From Gammaproteobacteria bacterium (GTDB lineage Bacteria; Pseudomonadota; Gammaproteobacteria; SZUA-152), in the NCBI GenBank assembly GCA_011321815.1, contig DROS01000090.1, positions 22,488 through 86,487 on the forward strand: 64,000 nt of DNA, in the 5' to 3' direction. This document shows, piece after piece, positions 58,555 to 64,000 of the stretch. Made by a program: the position numbers and the translations under genes. The notes below the pieces were generated by a model that was given only the letters and a program-made list of their open reading frames with translations, was not told the DNA's origin and searched no databases. Position 1 is the first letter of the stretch, and every line of letters starts with the position of its first letter.

Positions 58555-59085
58555 ATGAGTCGCCACCGCTCAGCCTGTTTTTTAGCCGCGTGTAACACTA
58601 TCAAGCGGAGTGTTATAAACGCAAAGGACACAGAAATGCAAAGCACGCAAAGCTTATACTGTTTTTCTTTGCGCCCTTTGCGCCTTCGTGAACTTTGCGT
58701 TAGATACTCAGTAATAACGGGCGCTCTTGTCCTTATGTTTTTCTCTTTTACAGCGGCAGCTGGTGTGCCGGTACCGGACATCCCCGACGCCATAAAAGGT
58801 GAGCAGTGCGTGGAAGAAACCGGCTTCATGCGCAGAAACCACATGAAACTGCTCTCTCATCAACGTGATGACACCGTGCACCTGGGTATCCGCACCCAAA
58901 AACACAGTCTGAAAAACTGCTTTACCTGCCATGTAGTGACCGGCGCAAATAACCAGCCGGTTACAGTAAAAGATCCACGGCACTTTTGTCGGGAATGCCA
59001 CGACTATGCAGCAGTGCAGATTGATTGTTTCCAGTGCCACACATCCGTGCCCGGTGGCCGTAAAACAACGGGGGCAAGACCGTGA
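58555..59085 (+). CDS. dsrJ: DsrJ, triheme cytochrome c
   Basis: 176 aa from ATG 58555. Three CxxCH haem sites: CFTCH, CRECH, CFQCH. A hydrophobic anchor/signal YSVITGALVLMFFSFTAAA precedes the periplasmic part. The about 50 residues before it (TIKRSVINAKDTEMQSTQ...) are encoded by a palindromic repeat at 58594-58701, so the N-terminus is unusual; translation might instead start at 58636. Periplasmic subunit of DsrMKJOP. dsrO overlaps its stop by four bases. Confidence 0.9.
   Translation: MSRHRSACFLAACNTIKRSVINAKDTEMQSTQSLYCFSLRPLRLRELCVRYSVITGALVLMFFSFTAAAGVPVPDIPDAIKGEQCVEETGFMRRNHMKLLSHQRDDTVHLGIRTQKHSLKNCFTCHVVTGANNQPVTVKDPRHFCRECHDYAAVQIDCFQCHTSVPGGRKTTGARP
58594..58701. repeat. Palindromic repeat read through in the 5' part of dsrJ
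   Basis: Nested inverted repeats: AACACT...AGTGTT (58595-58614) and AACGCAAAG (58618-58626) with CTTTGCGTT (58693-58701), plus repeated GCAAAG / CTTTGCG motifs between. Such AACGCAAAG hairpins are common dispersed repeats in intergenic DNA. Here the dsrJ reading frame stays open through it. Confidence 0.6.
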
Positions 59086-59840
59086 GTAACGAACAGGACA
59101 ACACTCAAAACAAACAACGAATCGACCGTTACCGCCGCAAGCTGCTAGGTGGAAGTGCCGCACTTGCCGGTGCAGCCGCGCTTGGCTCCGGCGTATTTTT
59201 TACCAGCATCGCCCGCGCCAAACCGGATGCCGAACCTGCCAGCAGCGAAGTGCGCTGGGGGTTTCTCATTGACACCAACAAATGCGTGGACAACTGTGAC
59301 AAATGCGTCACCGCCTGCAATGATGAATTCAATCTCACTGGTTTTGGCCGCCCCGAAACCGATGCGCAATGGATTCGCACCGTTACCCTGCGGGATAAAA
59401 AAACCGGGCACACCACCAGACTGCCGTTGATGTGCCAGCATTGTGCATACCCGCCCTGCGTGGATGTATGTCCCACCGGCGCCTCTTTCAAACGCCCCGA
59501 TGGCATTGTGCTGGTGGACAAACATATCTGCATTGGCTGCCGTTATTGCATGATGGCCTGTCCTTACAAGGCGCGCTCCTTTGTGCATGAAACCATTGAA
59601 AACCAGAAAGAATACGGGCCACGCGGCAAAGGCACGGTGGAAAGCTGCACCCTGTGTGTGCATCGTGTGGACAAAGACAGGATTCCCGCCTGCGCCGAAG
59701 CCTGCCCGGAGAAAGCCATTTTATTTGGCAATATGAATGATGCTGGTAGCGAGATTGCCCAACGTATGGCGAGCGAAGCCTCCACCGAAATTCGTGGCGA
59801 CCTGCGTCTGAACCTGGGAGTGCGTTACCAAGGTATTTAA
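59082..59840 (+). CDS. dsrO: DsrO, periplasmic iron-sulfur subunit
   Basis: 252 aa with a Tat-type signal (RYRRKLLGGSAALAGAAALG). Ferredoxin-like subunit with four [4Fe-4S] motifs, among them CVDNCDKCVTAC, CQHCAYPPCVDVCPTG, CIGCRYCMMACPY and CTLCVHRVDKDRIPACAEACP. It transfers electrons between DsrJ and DsrP. GTG start overlaps the dsrJ stop. Followed by the second 169-bp repeat. Confidence 0.95.
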   Translation: MSNEQDNTQNKQRIDRYRRKLLGGSAALAGAAALGSGVFFTSIARAKPDAEPASSEVRWGFLIDTNKCVDNCDKCVTACNDEFNLTGFGRPETDAQWIRTVTLRDKKTGHTTRLPLMCQHCAYPPCVDVCPTGASFKRPDGIVLVDKHICIGCRYCMMACPYKARSFVHETIENQKEYGPRGKGTVESCTLCVHRVDKDRIPACAEACPEKAILFGNMNDAGSEIAQRMASEASTEIRGDLRLNLGVRYQGI

Positions 59841-59884
59841 CAGGACGGATACTGGCAGGCTGTGTGTTGTAAACGCAAAGGCCG

Positions 59885-60053
59885 GTAGGTTGGGGTGAGG
59901 CACGAACCCCAACAGGTTCATAACACGAAACAGGAATATTTTTTGGCTTTGAAAATTGGAATGAATGTGTTTGTGGCGGCTTGAACATGGTTTTGGAAAC
60001 AACTTGTTACCCGGGCACGTTGGGGTTCATAAAAAACATTTACCCCAACCTAC
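59885..60053. mobile_element. 169-bp MITE-like element, copy 2
   Basis: Same length and order as copy 1 at 56366. Left end GTAGGTTGGGGTGA; right end TTACCCCAACCTAC, one mismatch from a perfect inverted repeat. Lies between dsrO and dsrP, so two copies interrupt the operon without breaking genes. Confidence 0.8.
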
Positions 60054-60078
60054 GAAACTGATAAATGAGCGATAAACA

Positions 60079-61296
60079 ATGAAACCCGTAACCTTCCGCG
60101 AAATCACTGGCAACAGCAAAGGCTACTACATGCTGTTAGCCCTGCTGGGCCTGACGGTTGCCGCCGGACTGGGTTCTGCCTGGTATATGGAACACAACGG
60201 CCACTGGGTTACCGGCATGAATAATCAGATCGTCTGGGGCATGCCCCATGTATTTGCGGTTTTCCTGATTGTCGCTGCTTCGGGCGCACTCAATGTGGCC
60301 TCCATGTCATCAGTCTTCAACAAAACCCCTTACAAGCCACTGGCGCCCTTATCAGGACTTATGGCCATCACCCTGCTGGCAGGCGGCCTGATGATACTGG
60401 TGCTGGACCTGGGCCGACCGGATCGTCTCATCGTGGCCATGACCACCTACAACTTCAAATCCATCTTCGCCTGGAACATGATTCTGTATAACGGCTTTTT
60501 CCTCATCGTCGGCATCTATCTGTGGACCATGATGCAACGCAACCTGAACAAATACTCAAAAACTGCAGGCTTCTTCGCCTTTTTATGGCGACTGGCGCTG
60601 ACCACCGGCACCGGCTCCATCTTCGGTTTCATCGTCGCCCGTCAGTATTACGACGCCGCCATCATGGCACCCATGTTCATCGTCATGTCCTTTGCCTTCG
60701 GACTGGCCCTTTTCCTGATTTTCCTGCTGGCCACTTACCAATGGACAGGCCGCGAGCTTGGCGGTTATCTGGTCAATCGCCTGCAAAAACTGCTGGGGCT
60801 TTTTGTGGCCTCCGTATTACTGTTCGTGGTGATTTTTCACCTCACCAATCTTTATGCCACCCAACATCATGACGTGGAAGATTTTATACTCGCAGGCGAC
60901 AATATTTACAGCGGCCTGTTTTGGGTTGGCTATATATTGTTAGGCACCATTTTTCCGCTGATTATTTGTTATGCCCCGGCCTTCCGTGCCGCCATTGGCT
61001 GGACAGCTGCCGCCGCCATTCTGGTTATTGCTGGCGGCCTGTCGCAGATGTACATTATTATCATCGGTGGCCAAGCCTTCCCCATGGACCTGTTCCCCGG
61101 CAAAGAGGTCAGCAGCAGCTTCTTTGATGGTGTAGTGGTGACTTATTCACCCACTGCACCGGAAGTCATGCTCGGCCTGGGTGGTGTAGCGCTGGCTTTT
61201 GCCGCCACCCTGTTTGCGGTCAAAATCCTGCGCTTTCTGCCACTGAGCCTGGCCGATGCCAAAGTCGACCCACATCACTCTGCGCAAGGACAATAG
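60079..61296 (+). CDS. dsrP: DsrP, NrfD-like membrane subunit
   Basis: 405 aa with about ten membrane helices, NrfD/PsrC family. Visible are YMLLALLGLTVAAGLGSAWY, VFAVFLIVAASGALNVAS and the later VSSSFFDGVVVTYSPTAPE loop. Quinone-interacting subunit of DsrMKJOP. Last recognisable gene of the dsr operon here; dsrN, dsrR and dsrS, which follow in A. vinosum, are not found downstream in the window. Confidence 0.94.
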   Translation: MKPVTFREITGNSKGYYMLLALLGLTVAAGLGSAWYMEHNGHWVTGMNNQIVWGMPHVFAVFLIVAASGALNVASMSSVFNKTPYKPLAPLSGLMAITLLAGGLMILVLDLGRPDRLIVAMTTYNFKSIFAWNMILYNGFFLIVGIYLWTMMQRNLNKYSKTAGFFAFLWRLALTTGTGSIFGFIVARQYYDAAIMAPMFIVMSFAFGLALFLIFLLATYQWTGRELGGYLVNRLQKLLGLFVASVLLFVVIFHLTNLYATQHHDVEDFILAGDNIYSGLFWVGYILLGTIFPLIICYAPAFRAAIGWTAAAAILVIAGGLSQMYIIIIGGQAFPMDLFPGKEVSSSFFDGVVVTYSPTAPEVMLGLGGVALAFAATLFAVKILRFLPLSLADAKVDPHHSAQGQ

Positions 61297-61297
61297 C

Positions 61298-61545
61298 GAT
61301 TTTCGGGAAACGCTTCAGGCGTTGAGTAGCTGAGCTGCGCAAAACCCAGCTCCAGCCGGGCCAGACAGTGGCACCGGTGAGGGTTATGTCCTGTTTTGCC
61401 AGTGCCGGATTCATACCGTCAAATATTCCTTAATCAATGCCCAGGTCCCCAGTAGGTTGGAAGGGCATTTTTTGTGCAGTCCAACACATCGCCGCCTGAT
61501 CAGGCGTTACTGTAAATTCAAAAGCGTCAGTTCCGTTTATGTTGT
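61298..61545 (-). pseudogene. Degenerate fragment of an Ig-like repeat protein
   Basis: Two minus-strand frames joined by a shift: GTDAFEFTVTPDQAAMCWTA then QKMPFQPTGDLGID, and GMNPALAKQDITLTGATVWP then GWSWVLRSSATQRLKR. The first resembles EFTLSPNPAYAIVATTFYW in the fragment at 49050-49372. No start or complete domain. Interpreted as remains of a repetitive gene; alternative is chance. Confidence 0.25.
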
Positions 61546-61761
61546 GGTTCGTTCCTTACGGCTTATTTCAACCTATGTGCTGTTTTTTTGTACACCGAGT
61601 GTACCCTTTTTTTGAAAAGGGAAATATTTGCATTGCTGAATGTTGATGAGAATGAGATTATTTGAAAGATGGTATTGATTGACATGGCGCTTCCCGAAAC
61701 AAGGTTTGGGCGAAAAAAACAGGGTAGATATGCCGTAATAGTCCCGTAATATCCAATATCA
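61546..61761. other. AT-rich gap before the cassette array
   Basis: About 215 bases without a gene. No integrase gene is present here on either strand, although an intI would be expected next to an attI site. Confidence 0.3.
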
Positions 61762-61866
61762 GGGCAAATTGACAGGTTTTCAGTATTATCAGGCAAATAT
61801 GCCTGATTCCACGTTCAATACTGCCGGATAGCAGGGCAAATTTGCCTGATACTAATAAGTTAGGGC
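61762..61866. other. attI/attC-like recombination site at the start of the cassette array
   Basis: The region ends AAGTTAGGGC, a plausible crossover core (G|TTAGGG at 61859). Upstream are nested inverted repeats: TATCAGGGCAAATT near 61757-61770 with AATTTGCCTGATA near 61839-61851 (one extra G), CAGTATT with AATACTG, and the palindrome ATCAGGCAAATATGCCTGAT at the centre. This is attC-like; it could also be a divergent attI. Confidence 0.4.
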
Positions 61867-61889
61867 TACAGTAGGTGGCCAAGAAAAAT

Positions 61890-62324
61890 ATGAAATATCG
61901 CGAAGCCGAAGAAAGTGATATTCAATCTATTAGAGAACTGATTTGTTCCTCTGGCTTGCCATCATCCGATGTTGACGGCAAGGCCCAAAAGATATTCGTT
62001 GCTGAATCTGAGGGGAAAATAGTCGCTGTTGGCGGCATAGAGAAACTTGGAAGTATTGCGCTAGTTCGTTCCATTGCGGTAGCGCCTGAGTATAGAAAAA
62101 ACGGCATAGCGAGCAATATATATCAGTTGCTAGAGGAGTATGCTCGTAGTTCGGAAGTCGAAGAACTCTATCTAATAACAGAGTCCGCTAAGGAGTATTT
62201 TCAAAAGCTTGGTTTTATCGAGCAGGAGAGAAAAACAACTCCGTGTCTCATAAAACAAACAAGCCAGTTTGCCGAACTATGCCCATCATCCGCGACGGTA
62301 ATGTTCAAAGCGATATCTACATGA
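61890..62324 (+). CDS. GNAT acetyltransferase, ArsN-like (integron cassette 1)
   Basis: 144-aa GNAT N-acetyltransferase. The acetyl-CoA-binding motif A is VRSIAVAPEYRKNGIAS and the end FAELCPSSATVMFKAIS matches ArsN-type enzymes, linked to arsenic or arsenical resistance. Start ATG 61890 chosen; GTG 61875 adds five residues. It is followed after 13 bases by a clear attC site, making it a mobile gene cassette. Confidence 0.75.
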   Translation: MKYREAEESDIQSIRELICSSGLPSSDVDGKAQKIFVAESEGKIVAVGGIEKLGSIALVRSIAVAPEYRKNGIASNIYQLLEEYARSSEVEELYLITESAKEYFQKLGFIEQERKTTPCLIKQTSQFAELCPSSATVMFKAIST

Positions 62325-62337
62325 AATGGCAAGTAAA

Positions 62338-62459
62338 GCCCTAACAATCGCATTCAGCGGACCCGCAAAGCTACGCGCCTTTTTGTGCGAGTCGCTGTCG
62401 CTCCATTGCCGCACAAAAAGGCGCTACGCTTTACGGTCCGCTGATGCGGGGCGTTATGC
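62338..62459. repeat. attC site 1 of the cassette array
   Basis: 122 bp. Starts GCCCTAAC (62338-62345) and ends GCGTTATGC; the crossover is at G62453|T62454. Its arms pair over nearly the full length: CGCATTCAGCGGACC with GGTCCGCTGATGCG, one extra base standing out as an extrahelical base, and AAAGC... GCGCCTTTTTGTGC with GCACAAAAAGGCGC. These are the hallmarks of attC. Confidence 0.88.
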
Positions 62460-62482
62460 CTAAAATATCGAGACCCAACTGA

Positions 62483-63241
62483 ATGAGCGAAAATAAAAAT
62501 TCTGCACTTAGAATTAAACAGATTTTAGAACAGGCGAAATCAATTCCAAATAAGCCTGTTGCGGAAGTATGGAAAGAAATATTTAATATTGATGTTGGAG
62601 ACAACAATAAGTTGCATTTTGAAGTTTCGCGATGTCTCAATCTACTGCACGATGAGGTTGAGTTTTTACGCAGTGAAATGAAAGGAACCAACTTTTCTGC
62701 TTATCTTTACGATCCATCAATCAATAAAATAAATCAGTTAATTGGTGTTCATACCATTACTTCAAGCTGGGAAGGCTATAAAACGCAAATTACACCAGAA
62801 ATAATTTTGTGCCTTGGGTTTTGTTCTGAAGTATTACCACCTGATGAAAAGGATGTGTCGAGTGAAGAAATAAACGAAATTATTGAATTAGTTAATTCCT
62901 TGGAAGAGAACCTTATAGACTCTGATTTACCATCTTATACAAAACGGATAATAAAAAAACACATTGATAAAATTAAAGAGGCATTAGAGAGTTATACGAT
63001 AATTGGTGCAAAAGCTTTTAATGATGTCGTGCAAGCAGCTTACGGAGAGGTTATCGATAATGCCGCCATATTTGAAGAATCCAAAAATAGCAAAGAAGTT
63101 GCTAGTCTAGCTAAGGTTTGGCAAAAAGTTAAAGTGCTATCAGATGGCGCAGTAATTCTTGAAAAAGGAATATCCGCGTCACAACAACTTGCAGAGCACA
63201 CAACAAAGGCTATCGAATTCATACAAGGGCTAGGAAATTGA
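62483..63241 (+). CDS. Unknown cassette protein (cassette 2)
   Basis: 252-aa soluble, acidic, mostly helical protein, MSENKNSALRIKQILEQAKS..., not recognised. A segment EEINEIIELVNSLEENLIDS and later KRIIKKHIDKIKEALESY suggest long helices. Its stop directly abuts the next attC site. AT-rich codon use differs from the core genes, in keeping with a captured cassette. Confidence 0.65.
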   Translation: MSENKNSALRIKQILEQAKSIPNKPVAEVWKEIFNIDVGDNNKLHFEVSRCLNLLHDEVEFLRSEMKGTNFSAYLYDPSINKINQLIGVHTITSSWEGYKTQITPEIILCLGFCSEVLPPDEKDVSSEEINEIIELVNSLEENLIDSDLPSYTKRIIKKHIDKIKEALESYTIIGAKAFNDVVQAAYGEVIDNAAIFEESKNSKEVASLAKVWQKVKVLSDGAVILEKGISASQQLAEHTTKAIEFIQGLGN

Positions 63242-63328
63242 GCATAACAATCACATACACTCGGACAGCAAAAAGCGCCGCTCGTTCCTCGCTCTGCTTT
63301 TTGCTGCCGGTGATGTGAGGCGTTAGGG
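63242..63328. repeat. attC site 2 of the cassette array
   Basis: 87 bp from GCATAAC (63242-63248) to GCGTTAGGG, crossover at G63322|T63323. CACATACACTCGGACAGCAA pairs with the 3' arm TTGCTGCCGGTGATGTG with single extra bases, and AAAAAGC with GCTTTTT. Variable loop between. Clear attC architecture. Confidence 0.88.
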
Positions 63329-63345
63329 CGTCATAAAAATTGAGC

Positions 63346-63849
63346 ATGGAACAAGATTCAGCACAAATACTAATAGAGTTAATGAAGGCGGTACTATCAA
63401 AACCTGATAGCACAGTAGTTTCAGCTTATATCACTATCGGTGGTATGTTCGGTGTGGCTGCCGTAACAGCAATTACTCAGTGGTTGGTCACTAAATCCAT
63501 AATTCGTTCCGAACATGAGCGGTTGCATACTCAACTTAGCTCTGATTTTAAGCTGGGGCAATTCTCAAAGTGGCAAGATGAATTCTTGACAACCATATCC
63601 GAGTTGCTGGCAAGCACGGACCCAGAGGTGCACCCAGAACCAAAACGAGAAAAGGTAGTGCCATTGATACAGAAAGCACAACTCCTACTGAATCTGGAAA
63701 TACCAGTTCATAGAAAAGTGAATGGGCTAATTAATGAGTTGGGCTTGGCTGTTAATAATTGGGAGGTTCGTGGTCTTAGTGAAGTACTTGGCATCCATGG
63801 TCGTCTATTGGAGGCAGCACGTGACGCTATTTACTTGCCTGGGCGGTAG
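63346..63849 (+). CDS. Unknown membrane-anchored cassette protein (cassette 3)
   Basis: 167 aa. One N-terminal membrane helix (ITIGGMFGVAAVTAITQWLV) followed by a cytosolic helical region of about 115 residues with Glu/Lys-rich stretches. Not recognised. Start ATG 63346 preferred to TTG 63340. Three bases after the stop the next attC begins (GCCCTAA) and is interrupted. Confidence 0.6.
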   Translation: MEQDSAQILIELMKAVLSKPDSTVVSAYITIGGMFGVAAVTAITQWLVTKSIIRSEHERLHTQLSSDFKLGQFSKWQDEFLTTISELLASTDPEVHPEPKREKVVPLIQKAQLLLNLEIPVHRKVNGLINELGLAVNNWEVRGLSEVLGIHGRLLEAARDAIYLPGR

Positions 63850-63857
63850 CTGCCCTA

Positions 63858-64000
63858 ATCGGGTAACCGGGGGTATCTAACCCCCAGTCCCCACACCACC
63901 ACGGCATGCGGGTCCGCACCGGGCGGTTCATGAAAGCGCAGCACACGAAGGAATTATGCATATCCATGAGCACGGAGCCACAGATCACGCACAGATATCA
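63858..64000 (-). mobile_element. 3' end of a group II intron inserted in attC site 3 (runs off window)
   Basis: Minus strand ending ACCCGAT at 63858, next to exon TAGGGC, i.e. the start GCCCTAA of a third attC (63852-63858). Upstream on that strand are a hairpin with outer arms ACCGCC/GGTGGT, inner GGTGCGG/CCGCATGCC with a two-base bulge (domain V-like) and a second hairpin CTGGGGGT/ACCCCCGG (domain VI-like). Group IIC-attC introns are known to insert in the bottom strand of attC sites in this orientation. The intron ORF would lie beyond base 64000. Confidence 0.5.

Noticed and set aside
57933..58844. Minus-strand open frame of 303 codons opposite dsrL/dsrJ
   Set aside because: Shadow frame spanning two real genes on the other strand; low-complexity product.
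61297..61890. Integron integrase gene next to the cassette array
   Set aside because: No open frame with tyrosine recombinase motifs on either strand in this stretch.

Overview
The window looks like a chromosomal segment of a chemolithotrophic, sulfur-oxidising gammaproteobacterium, probably close to the Chromatiales. The grounds are a reverse-type dissimilatory sulfite reductase locus (dsrABEFHCMKLJOP, including the oxidiser markers dsrEFH and dsrL), gammaproteobacterial housekeeping synteny (mutY-yggX, rph-rdgB facing rpmBG, prkA-yeaH-ycgB, hldE) and lipopolysaccharide heptose synthesis. This comes from reading the sequence only; no database search was run.

Layout. 1-33 kb is mostly core genome: the 3' part of topA, a TlpA-like thioredoxin, the PrkA/YeaH/SpoVR stress cluster, small signalling proteins (GAF, PilZ, HDOD), two near-identical cold-shock genes, thiC with a TPP riboswitch, hldE, tRNA-Phe, a radical SAM gene, mutY-yggX behind a broken asmA remnant, ribosomal proteins L28/L33, an ECF sigma/anti-sigma pair and a large MFS-spermidine synthase fusion. 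33-34.4 kb is an iron storage unit: bfd plus two complementary bacterioferritin subunits, with a Fur-box-like site upstream of bfd.

34.6-44.55 kb is a defence island: Fic protein, a broken AbiEi-type gene with a perfect palindrome, a 5-methylcytosine methyltransferase with a truncated restriction gene, an operon of a double GHKL ATPase/histidine-kinase-like protein, a receiver protein and a Vsr nuclease, and a 3'-truncated orphan hsdM with an XRE regulator. The island appears to have landed inside a DsrC/TusE-like gene: its N-terminal piece lies at 44.57-44.66 kb and its C-terminal piece at 34.47-34.61 kb, both on the minus strand.

44.7-47.3 kb is a tightly packed minus-strand operon: TauD/TfdA-like dioxygenase, 76-aa protein, 235-aa protein, a Cas6/Cmx6-like RAMP protein with no CRISPR array nearby, and the broken DsrC-like gene as apparent fifth member. 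This is the best candidate for an undescribed system; an RNA-processing or RNA-modifying role is speculation. A dicarboxylate/amino-acid symporter follows.

49.7-61.3 kb is the dsr operon, invaded by small repeats: two copies of a 169-bp element with terminal inverted repeats, REP-like palindromes, and a repeat read through in the 5' end of dsrJ. The products form sulfite reductase (DsrAB), a sulfur relay (DsrEFH, DsrC), the membrane complex DsrMKJOP and the NAD(P)H-linked oxidoreductase DsrL, which together oxidise stored sulfur to sulfite.

61.8-64 kb is an integron-type gene cassette array without a visible integrase: an ArsN-like acetyltransferase and two unknown cassettes, two clear attC sites, and a third attC apparently interrupted by the 3' end of a minus-strand group II intron that runs off the window.
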